A stretch of 64,000 bases of DNA from Rhizophagus irregularis (taxonomy: Eukaryota; Glomeromycota; Glomeromycetes; Glomerales; Glomeraceae): NCBI RefSeq assembly GCF_026210795.1, contig NC_089429.1:6047001-6111000 (forward strand), given 5' to 3'. This document shows positions 54,772-64,000 of the stretch, piece after piece. The notes beneath the pieces were generated by a model, which saw only the letters and a list, made by a program, of their open reading frames with translations, searched no databases and was not told the origin of the DNA. Position 1 is the stretch's first letter. Each line of letters opens with the position of its first letter. The translations under genes and the position numbers were made by a program.

Positions 54772-57404
54772 TATTAATGAAGAAGGATAACGATAGAAAT
54801 TATTAAATTGTAAATAAATTATGAGTATTAAATTGTATGAAAATAAAAAGTATGAAACAGTATGAAACGATAAAATATAACAAACGAACTCATGCTTAAT
54901 TTATAATGTTTGTTAAATTTATGGGTTGTACACGTGAGAGACGAAAAACATGAATTTTGATCTACTAACAATAAAAAACCCAAAAAACCCCTTTGTAAGA
55001 TGATTATTTTAATTTCTTTGTATAAAGAATCTGATATTTTGTTAATCATAAGCTGATTATTAAACTGATTGTTTAAAATCATCATACATAATTATCAATC
55101 TAAAGTGATCCGAATGAATCCATTTAGGGTTATATTGAAATGTACAAGTACTAAGCCACTTATTTTTTTATGAGAACAAATCAGAGTTTTTGTTTATCGA
55201 AGTGATTTGATCCGATTTTAATGAAAATTTATAGTAAAAAAAAAATATCATATTAGAAATCCATTTATGATTTTATTGAAAGTACATAATTTTCCTATAT
55301 CCGGTAAATCCGAAAAAGCTCGGATTTTCTAAGAAAATTTTTATATTAATTTGTACTATTGTTGTAAAATTTTTTTTTTGAAATTTCTTAACTTTCTTCA
55401 ATCCTTTATAAAGAAATCCAGTTTCAAACATAGATTTAATAACCGAATCCAATAACAAAAATAACAAAATAAGTAATTTCGTTGATTACAATTTTAGACG
55501 TTAATTAAATAATAAGACAATATCAGATATGGATTTTTGAAACTTAAATATTATATGTCAGTGAAGTAAGTCCATTGTTCTGTATGTAGATCATTATTTA
55601 TGGACGTACGTAATGCATGTCTGAGATTTTAAATATGGTTACATTTTTCAATTACCAAAAGGTGGAGGTCAAAAATTAAATTTGAAATATGATTTTTTTT
55701 TTTTTTTAAACTGTACTACACAAGTGAAGTCTTGAACATCTTTTTTTTCTTTAAAAAATGATAAAATGAATAAATTCCGGTAATGGTTAAGAAGTGCCAT
55801 TTTTGTATTTATTATAAAAGTTCCGTCAGAGAAGTTTGAATCTTTTAAATGAAGAAAATTCATGTAAATCCAAAGAAAAAAAAATAATTGTGAAAAAGGA
55901 AAACTGCTTTGAGGAGCAAAGAATGGTAGGCGGATAAATTGTTTAGGTCGCACATACATGAATGGTCCATGCACGTGACCCGGATGATGATCTTCGATAA
56001 ATTTTTTTTAAACGTATTTCTTTATTAGTAAAATGTGAAAGAACAAATTACATATTAAATACAAAAAATATATTGAAATTTAGTGAAACATAAGTTTGCC
56101 CTAAATCTCACCATATCAAAATCTTCGTATAATAAAACGAAATAGCAATTAATTAAATATTTGGAACTAAATTATATATATTCTATGTAGTATTGACTAA
56201 ATTACTAATTACTTTGTTACCCATTAATCTAAATACGTCATCTTTACAGTAGGAATTTAATATGGTAATAATTAGTTAACAAAAAATTTATAAAATAATA
56301 TGTATTAAATTATATTTACAAAATAATGTAGCTATTTATATTAATGATTTGACGTTTGAGTGTAGAATGAAATTCGGATTAATTAAGGAATTGTGAAAAA
56401 ATAATTATCAATAAAAATTGATTAATTTTTTAGAAGTATTTTCTAAAAAACTTTAAATATTATGAAAATACTACAAATATTTTTATTAATTAATTATAAA
56501 TTTTATAATTATTTCTTATTATTTTATATTACGTCAATCTTAAACTTATAACCAACTTAGGAAAAATATTTGAACAATTAAATTTATTAGAATCCGTTCA
56601 TTTCATTTATTATTATTCTTCTTTTGATACTCATTTTACTCGATAAATTATTAATTTAACAGAGAATTTCGGATATGGATTTGGTTATAATAATCTATTA
56701 TTATTAAATTAACAATTTCTTCAATTAATTGATTATAAAATATTGTAAAAATATCTTTTTTTTTTTTGATTTTTATGAATTTGAAAATCAAACTATTTAT
56801 CCAGCGTTCAATTTAATTGAAAAAATCTTAATCATCTTTCTATCAACGTCGGTCAATTTTCCTACATGTCATATTGATTTTTTTAAAAAATAATAATTTT
56901 GTAAATATATTTAATATAATATTTTATTTCTTTATTTAATAATAATAAAAATTGAAAGAAAAAGAAAAAAAATTAAAAAAATATTGGGGAAAGAAAAAGG
57001 ATAAAGAAAGAAATCGGTTTAAAAAAAAAGGGAAACTTCCGAAAAAAAAGGAATCCGAAAAAAAAATAAGTACCGAAAAAATTCCGAAAAAAAAGGACAA
57101 TAATTCGATCCAAAAATTAAAGGACAAACTTTATTTTATTAATTAAACCCCTCTTATCATTCGATCCTTACTGAATGCTCCTCATTACATGTCTATATAT
57201 ATCTGATATATAAAAGTTCTAATAAAAATATCTAACATATAGCTATATTAAATATATTAACTAAATTAAACATAAACATATTTAATATATCGCATATGCA
57301 GCATTTGGAACATTGATCGTTAACGCCGAATTTGGTCACGTGATCGATCGTTTGCTACAATAGCGTTAATCATTAAAAAAATAAAAAGAAAATTTTCCTA
57401 AACT
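54772..57404. other. Intergenic, low-complexity, no gene
   Basis: Very AT-rich. Short frames here are low-complexity; the long A/G-rich run at 56950-57120 opens frames on both strands but is not a gene. Contains one copy of a dispersed repeat (56025-56150). Confidence 0.5.
56025..56150. repeat. Dispersed repeat, copy 1
   Basis: Direct-oriented relative of 58690-58815: shared words ATATTGAAATTTAG, CACCATATCAAAATCT and TAAATACAAAAAATA. Copy 2 lies next to an RRM-like retroelement fragment, so this may be its non-coding end. Confidence 0.65.
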
Positions 57405-58560
57405 AAAAGCTGAAATATATCATTTATACAATACGTTGAAATTATTATACAAAAACATCGTTTCTAAATGGACCAAAGATCAAATAGGCTATTACATCAA
57501 TGAAACAAGCGACAACTTAACGAAGAAACAAACTAAAATGATTAACTACTATCATATAACGGAATCCTAGGCGTATTATATTAGATAGACTACTTTATAC
57601 CGATCTAAACAATGATCATATTTTTACTAAAAATCCAGATATTATCAAAAAGGAATGTATTAAACCTTATCAAAATATAGCTAAAAGAGACGATGAATCA
57701 ATATACACGGATATATCCGACCTACCTATCGAATGGCAAAACACATATGATCCTACTCAACAACAAATAAAAGACTCATGGTACCATGGAAATCACGATT
57801 GATGATATCATTAACATATTCCCTAAATTAAGTAGACGAAAAGCACCAGGACCCTCCAAGATCACCAACGAAGATTTAATTCATCTTGACACATACGCGC
57901 TTAATATCCTAATAATATTAATTAACAAATGTTTACAACTAGAAATCATACCAACTAAATGGAAAGAGGCACTCTTATTCCCTATTCCGAAACCACACGA
58001 CTGGAATAGCAAGCTATCCAATACACGCCCTATTACATTACTAGAGACACCCAGAAAATTAATGGTGTCCATTATATCTAATAAGTTAAATAACATTCTC
58101 TCATCACACATAATATTACAACCTAATAACCGCGCAGGTATCGATTATTTGTCAAGTAACCTTTATGAATCATAATTCAAGATTTATATAAAGCGTATGA
58201 TCGCGTAGATATTTCGCTATTAAAATTAGCCTCCGTATACCTAAAAAATCATTATTTTTTTTTATTAATTTATTCACTAATCGTCGAAATTCCATTATTC
58301 TCCCTAATGGAGAATTAAGTAATTATCAACAAGGTAAAGTAGAATCGCCCTTATGATGGAATATATATTACGACCCTACTTTACAGAAACTTCAATTTTT
58401 ATCCAATGTCATTTGGATGTTTAAATAGAATCGGGACGGTGCTGTGCCAATTGAATTCACGAGTAAGTTAACATTAAGTAATGGAAAAAATTACGATATA
58501 CTGCCATATCCGTTACTATGCATGGTAAATCATTTTAAATGTATTGCAGATATATCGCCA
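57405..58560 (+). pseudogene. LINE (non-LTR) reverse transcriptase, 5' half, broken
   Basis: Degenerate upstream linker (LYKNIVSKWTKDQIGYYI; DISDLPIEWQNTYDPTQQQI), then an open part at 57786-58175 with LSRRKAPGPSKITNEDLIHL (RT motif 0/1 'KAPGPS'), IPTKWKEALLFPIPKP, NTRPITLLETPRKLMVSII and ILQPNNRAGI. In another frame follow IQDLYKAYDRVDISLLKLA (motif A with the catalytic Asp) and GKVESPLMMEYI-like motif B. The YLDD motif is missing here and appears 4 kb downstream. Frameshifts and stops show it is dead. Confidence 0.8.
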
Positions 58561-58934
58561 TAATTATTGTAAAAATATCGTAACAATGTATTTAAATTAT
58601 CTAAACTATGTTGTTAAGTGAAATAACATTTAAGTAGTATATATATATATATATTTTTTAATTGATAAACGTATTCTTTTGTTTAGTAAATGAAGTAGAA
58701 CATATTACTCGATAAATACAAAAAATACATTGAAATTTAGGCAAACATAGTTTACACTAAATCTCTCCATATCAAAATCTCCGTATGTAAAATGAAGTAA
58801 AGACTAACGTAACCAGATCGCTATTCTAATGACTAAACTAAATCTAAAACTTATCTAATTCTAAAAAAAATTACTATATACGTTATCCTAAAATTATAAT
58901 ATATTTTTTTTTCTACTTTTCTATTATTATCTAA
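58561..58934. other. AT-rich stretch inside the split LINE
   Basis: Carries the second copy of a dispersed repeat at 58690-58815 (see 56025-56150). No gene. Confidence 0.5.
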
Positions 58935-59345
58935 TTTCATACTTGCTTGCCATCGAAATTTGTCTTTAATTTGGTGATATGTTAATCTTGAATCAACCAT
59001 CCTAAAAAAATAATTTCATTCACCCTTTGTTATCGACACCTTAATTCCACCACTTTTATATATTTTTCCATAAGCATTGCTAAAATGCAGCATGGCTTTA
59101 ACTGTCTTATACTTATAACATTGTTTGACTCTCATATATTCTATAAACCCTACATTTTTATTCAATTGATTATAAATTTCCATATCATCCCAATAACATG
59201 GAATATTATAAAATGTAACTTCTCAGCAAAATTCTTATCCAGAAAATCTTTATCGTGATCACTGATCGCTCCAAGCTTTACCTTACTGATCATCCATTTT
59301 TTTGATCTGTGCACGCGCACGCTTCCATTTTTTGCTTACATTAAA
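58935..59345 (-). pseudogene. RRM-like retroelement ORF1 fragment
   Basis: Minus-strand coding runs EVTFYNIPCYWDDMEIYNQL, NKNVGFIEYMRVKQCYKYKT and VKAMLHFSNAYGKIYKSGGI, then FRMVDSRLTYHQIKDKFRWQ. The 'NIPCYW...IY..L...G.I.Y..VK..YKYKT' pattern resembles the RNA-binding, RRM-like ORF1-type proteins of retroelements common in these genomes. Stops upstream and a frame break (possible small intron) between the two runs; no complete gene. It lies opposite in strand to the surrounding LINE halves. Confidence 0.55.
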
Positions 59346-59479
59346 GTAGTATATATTTCTTATACAATTATTATTTGATATATTGTGAGATGTTATGTAG
59401 GAATCGTCACAATCATGAATAAAATGTGCTCTAATAACTAAATTTATTACAGATAATGGAAAAATACATCACCACCAAT

Positions 59480-60345
59480 TAGTATTTGCTCGTAACCTAT
59501 TATATATTGGACAGCCCAGTTAAATTACAAAAAAGAAAGGAGAAATTTAATAGCCACCTTTTGGGAATTTTTCTTCACAAATTTTTTTGGTCGGCGCAGC
59601 AAAAATTTAGATGAGAAGTGAGGTGATTTACTGTGGAGGCAAACTGAACGCTGAGATCAGCCATATCCGCAGCAAATCACGTGGTCTGTGTAAAAGTGAT
59701 GATGGGAACCTTATTCTCAAGTCTCATGTTCGCACGAAAAAAATTTTTTGAGAAATTAGTAAAAGGTTTCTTGATGGATCTCCTATGGATTTTTGAGGAA
59801 TTGGGCTGGACAAGGGTACCGCCAAACCAACTGAGCTGCTATATCGAATGACTTGCTTTATGCTTCACGTTCAACTGGGGGTTATGGCTAGTTTAGTTTC
59901 TTGGGAATACATACTAATATTTTGTTTTGTAGGTTGTGAGTACTTGGTGTCAGAAAAGAGGTGTTCCTATTCTTTTTTTTCCAAACAAGTGATAGACTTA
60001 GCTTCTTTGTTTAGGTTAGGGCACATTTCTGTATAACGGCATACACATGTTGTTGCTTGGGGTTAGATAGGTTAGGATATGTCAATAAGGGCAAATTACT
60101 TTGTTTCTAGGATTTGTAGGAGAGCACAATAGGTATGGGCGTACCATTGCACGCATAGTGAGCTGTGGAAATTCCCTAGACAGTTGATGAGGAGTAGGAA
60201 GAAAGTGTTTAGGATTAGATTTAGTGATGTTTTATTAGGATAGATTAGTTTGTTATAGAGTCATATCATGTTAGCATGAGTTCCTCTATGTATTTCTGCA
60301 AATTAAATAGGTTCTATCAGCGACCTCAATGTTCAGAAAGAATTG
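59480..60345. other. Compositionally distinct stretch, unknown
   Basis: G/T-richer and less AT-rich than its surroundings on the plus strand (GGTTAGGTTAGGATATG-type sequence, GGGTTATGGCTAGTTTAG). No frame matches a known protein (59848-60036 is unrecognised). It could be the untranslated part of a mobile element or the 3' portion of the transcript suggested by the splice-unit array next to it on the minus strand. Confidence 0.4.
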
Positions 60346-60429
60346 GCAAAACCTAAAAAAAAAAACCAAAAAATAAACTATTAATAAGTTTATTAAAATA
60401 AATTATTAAAAAAAAAAAATTAAAATTAC

Positions 60430-60900
60430 TTACCAAAATTTCATATCCAAAGATCTGAGAGAATGTCCTAAAAAAACATAAACGAATTGTTAGTAGAAAC
60501 TATTTGTTAAAAGGGAAAAAAAAATTGAAAACATACACTTACTGAAATCAAATATCCAGAGAAATCTGAAAGAACCATCTAAAAAAAGAAAAAGAAACGA
60601 ACAGTTAGTAACCATTCATTAAGTTAAAAATAAAAAATAAAAATTTACTTGCTAAATTCCCACGTTCAAAGAGACTCAAAAAATCACCTAAAAAAAAAGA
60701 AAAAGAACTGAACTGTTAATATTAGTTTGTTAAAACATTAAAAAAAAAATGAAAAATATATTTTACCGAAATCTGATTTCCATATCCAGAAGAAAATGGA
60801 ACATACAAAGAAATAAGAAAAGTTTTCTCAAAAGAAGAAAAAAAATTGCTTCGCAAAACTTACCATATCAAATCAAACCCAAAAAGGAAAAGCTTATTTT
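60430..60900 (-). repeat. Tandem array of exon-like units with splice signals
   Basis: About four units of 105-120 bp repeat in tandem. On the minus strand several have an AG acceptor after a T-run, a 34-36-nt exon-like core ending near a GATATGGAAATC- or GATATTTGATTTC-type word, and a donor (GTAAGT, GTAAGT, GCAAGT, GTAAAA). Clear cores are 60434-60467, 60543-60578 and 60653-60687. A further donor is at 60863-60862, and an acceptor just downstream (60350 region, T-run then AG) leads into the 59.5-60.3 kb stretch. Joined cores give no long frame, so a spliced non-coding RNA or a decayed micro-exon gene is possible. Confidence 0.5.
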
Positions 60901-62309
60901 TAGTTTAAATAGTTTAAATAAATAACTGTCTGCAGCTGCGGCTGCGGTTATATTAATATTGTATCACGTGATTTATGTGATATATAATTTATATAAATAG
61001 GAGGCTTTCTCCGAAATTCAAAATTTTTTTTTAATCTTTAATTGATATGTATATATGTGCTTATATACAGTATACACACATATATATATCTAATATAAAT
61101 AATGATATGTATAATGTATTTGTCAGAAAGTCATTTACAATACATTATACTAAATATAATGAAGGAGTTTGATATCATTAGATCTGGTAAAAACATTTCC
61201 TTGAAACTTTTCATTAGATAGAACGAATAAACTATATACTTTAATTAATTAATTAACTCATTTATTCTTTATGAGCTCTGCATAATATTCTTTTAAATCA
61301 TTTCATCTCTTTTTAAAAAAAGTGTTTAAAGCTAAACTTTAACAAGATCAGACACCACTAAAGTAAGAAGCTTAAAATTTTTGGATGATTTCTGATGAAT
61401 ATTTGCTCTTTAGATAGAGCTAGACGTGTAAAATTTTGTTGGTATATCGATCATATCCCTTATATTATTTGGCTGTGATTTTTCCGGGATCATCTTTATG
61501 AATCAATTTCACCTGATGTCATGTGATTATAAACAAAAATGAAAGTATTTATTTTTTTATTTTAATTTGATGAATGTTTAAATTGCTCATTTATTTTTAT
61601 TTTTTCTTTTTAGGGATTCTTTGAAGTACCTTAATTATACCTTTCATTAGCAATGCAAACATTCTGGATTTATTATTAGTATAATCAGACTTGAAGTTAG
61701 TGGTCATAAGCTATCTCACCAGCTGGCAAAGTGTATGAAATTTCTTTTAATTCACAAAGAAAGCCTTGCTAAAGTTATCTTTAGTGTAGGTCTAGTAATA
61801 CATTGCCTTAATTGAGCGTGGCTACGAAGTTTATGATTCCACTAGCAATTGACCTATAGTCACATGATAGTCACATGCTAGAAGTGTTTTAGTCGCTAAA
61901 TCTGAGGCTATGAATCTCTGATTTATTTTTCTTTAAAAAGCTTCATTGTATTGATATTTATTAATAAATAATTACAAAAAAAAATTATTTGTTTTTGATT
62001 GTATCACAATAAGCAACGCAAAAATATTTATCTTTTAAAAAATTATTGTATATAAAAAATGCATTTAGAATACCATGAATATGCTACAAAGATATCTTCT
62101 TAACAATTTCACAATATTGTAAAAAATATCTATCCAGTATAGTTAAAATGTCATGAAAATTAACGTTACATGACCACATCAATATCATCCAAATGTCATT
62201 TCATTATTGGGATGATATACCAAAAAAATTTGATCGTCACATTACTTTTAAGATTCATAGACAGTATAGTTAAGGTAGCTTAATGATACCTTAAAAAATT
62301 TTAAGTTTC
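60901..62309. other. Intergenic within the split LINE, no gene recognised
   Basis: AT-rich with (TA)n patches at 61020-61110. Similar words (CAGTATAGTTAA) occur at about 62135 and 62263. Nothing coding can be supported. Confidence 0.4.
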
Positions 62310-63480
62310 TGCAAAGTATGTTTAAAAAGTTGAACGGACTCATGGATCTTACATACAGCTGCTCAACTACACGATTGACCAACATACTTCATAGAGACAA
62401 TGATATAAAACATAGTTTTGACACGTCATTAGTAGGATATCTAGACGATACTACTTGGTTTGGATCCTCTATAGAACAAACTCAACAACAAATTATCAAT
62501 TGCTAACTCTTTTTATCAGTTAGCAAAAATTCAAATTAACCTAGACAAATATAAAGTTCTAAGTAATCAAAAGACCTCAGCGAAAACAAGCCACAAATAG
62601 AGGCTAATATATCATTAAATAGGAAGGGTGAAAGTCTTTATATTAATGCCCTAAACCGACACCACCAAACACTTAACAAAGTAGTTTATACATATTACAT
62701 CACAATGAAAAATAAAAAATTGACTCATGACCATATGTCATATATAATCAATAAGATTATTATTCGCAGACAACGTGATATATAACCACTTATTTCCGCA
62801 CATAGACAATTTTTTCGATACGCAAGTCAAAACTCAATTGAATATTTTATCAGCGTTATTTAACACAGATATTACGTCCTATTGTATTACAAAAACTTGA
62901 TATTCTCACGCGTGAAATTTGGTATCCTACTATTCCTCACAAATATATTGATTCTATAACAAAACCATCATACCTAGCTAAAAGTTTAGCTCTAATATCT
63001 CTTTATGACTTTAAAATTGACCTAACAATAGATTGGAAAACCATTGGAGGAACACACACATTAGAGATTACATCCCGAATTTGGATTCCTCAGCGTTAAG
63101 ATCTTTGAGGAAGAAATATATTTCAATTGGTATCTGCTGCGGATGGTAATTACTTACTTACGTGGAATGAAGTTAAAAATTAACAATTCTAACAATTTCA
63201 AAGGCAAAATACCGAAATGGTTTAAAGAAATAGAAACAAACTACACTTTAATCAACTATCGCACACTTACATACCCACTCTAAGATACTATTGCTATTCC
63301 ACATCGTCTACAAAGTTGACACATGGTTGTTCACCTCGACATAAAGAATGGACGTTACATTGGAACGACTCTCTCAAAACTATAATTTTTGGAAAGACTT
63401 TAAAATACAGGAAACTGATCATAATTCATCAATCACATATGCAGAACATTATATTCCAGCACCAATGGACCGCATTTATA
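62310..63480 (+). pseudogene. LINE reverse transcriptase, 3' half, broken
   Basis: VGYLDDTTWFGSSIEQTQQQ is the RT catalytic motif C (Y-x-D-D) of Glomeromycotina LINEs; IANSFYQLAKIQINLDKYKV follows in another frame (thumb region 'F....I.IN..K'). Further along are YINALNRHHQTLNKVVYTYY, IWYPTIPHKYIDSITKPSYL, GTHTLEITSRIWIPQR and FQLVSAADGNYLLTWNEVK, all in the order of the same polyprotein family. Many stops and frameshifts. It continues the element begun at 57.4 kb on the same strand. Confidence 0.75.
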
Positions 63481-63488
63481 AATTTAGA

Positions 63489-63709
63489 GCTTGGACTCGA
63501 GTCAGGACTCGAGTTAACTCGAGTTAATTTGAGTCAAAGTTAAAGTGCGAGCCAAAAAACTTATCCATAATTTTACCCAGACCGTTATAGTCATAGTGCC
63601 GGCAGGAATTACAAATAGGTTCGGCCAGCACTATCAACCACGTGATCCCGGTTGACTCGAGTGCGAGTTCAACCCGAGTCAACTCGAGTTACATGAGTGC
63701 GAGTCCAGC
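63489..63709. mobile_element. Small TIR element rich in ACTCGAGT words
   Basis: The left end GCTTGGACTCGAGTC is loosely mirrored by GAGTGCGAGTCCAGC at the right end. The interior near both ends repeats ACTCGAGTTAACTCGAGTTA-type palindromes. No convincing TSD. About 220 bp and non-coding. After it, a plus-strand frame to 63975 (YLYHLKML end) may be more LINE sequence but I cannot place it. Confidence 0.45.
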
Positions 63710-64000
63710 ATGAACGACCTAGTGGCGTCTCCTTGACAAGCCCCGTTAATTCTAATCCCTTGTACAGGATGTACCTTACATTCTTATTATCGCATGACAT
63801 CAGACCTCGAGAACACAAATATTTTTCTAATCTTTTTACTTCTAAATATTATTTAGCTACTAAACCTCTACCCAATTTACGTTATATAGCATATATTATT
63901 TTTTACATAATCAAGACAATTCCACGACTCGAGTATCACAGCACAACATATCTTTATCACTTAAAAATGTTATAACAGAAATCGAAAAGGCTATTAGTTG

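Noticed and set aside
56936-57146. Overlapping lysine-rich and phenylalanine-rich frames on opposite strands
   Set aside because: Both are products of a purine-rich low-complexity tract; no gene signals.
1-64000. tRNA, rRNA, CRISPR arrays and bacterial-type operons
   Set aside because: No TPsiC-like GGTTC(A/G)A(A/G)TCC box in cloverleaf context, no rRNA sequence, no regularly spaced direct repeats of CRISPR type; gene structure is eukaryotic with introns.

Overview
The window looks like nuclear DNA of an arbuscular mycorrhizal fungus, most likely Rhizophagus or a close relative (Glomeromycotina). The DNA is strongly AT-rich. It has short GT-AG introns, an expanded family of single-exon F-box/LRR-like genes, decayed members of the expanded protein-kinase family of these fungi, Kelch and membrane proteins, and many non-LTR and TIR-element remnants. 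The species is inferred from family resemblance, not from a search.

Layout. 0-3.6 kb: nested small transposons, no gene. 3.6-6.6 kb: an inverted duplication with two head-to-head copies of a 36-codon gene whose product ends in a CaaX box. One copy is intact; the other is split by a 213-bp hAT-type MITE with an 8-bp target duplication. 7.9-9.3 kb: a full-length F-box gene. 11.3-13.1 kb: a five-exon gene resembling Asx-homology (ASXH) chromatin proteins. 14.5-17.5 kb: decayed genes, including a recognisable RFC1 (clamp loader large subunit) fragment. 19-20.6 kb: two kinase pseudogene pieces. 20.1-26.2 kb: one arm of an inverted segmental duplication, holding a truncated F-box gene and a shattered second F-box gene. 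26.2-28.0 kb: an RNAi-type RNA-dependent RNA polymerase pseudogene. 28.3-38.2 kb: the best-preserved gene block: a three-exon multi-pass membrane protein, a nine-exon two-TM protein, and a five-exon secreted/anchored Kelch protein. 40.1-42.8 kb: a TIR-bounded element carrying a degenerate RNase H gene. 44-48.9 kb: MITEs, minisatellites and other repeats. 49.6-53.3 kb: the second arm of the segmental duplication, where the other F-box gene is the intact one. 53.6-54.8 kb: a fourth F-box gene. 57.4-63.9 kb: a LINE split in two, an RRM-like retroelement fragment, and a tandem array of exon-like units with splice signals.

The genes do not form a single pathway. The two observations most worth following are the paired CaaX micro-genes (pheromone-precursor-like, unproven) and the inverted F-box duplication in which each arm has lost a different gene. 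Exon structures were worked out by hand from splice signals and reading-frame continuity; there is no transcript evidence. No tRNA, rRNA or CRISPR was seen.
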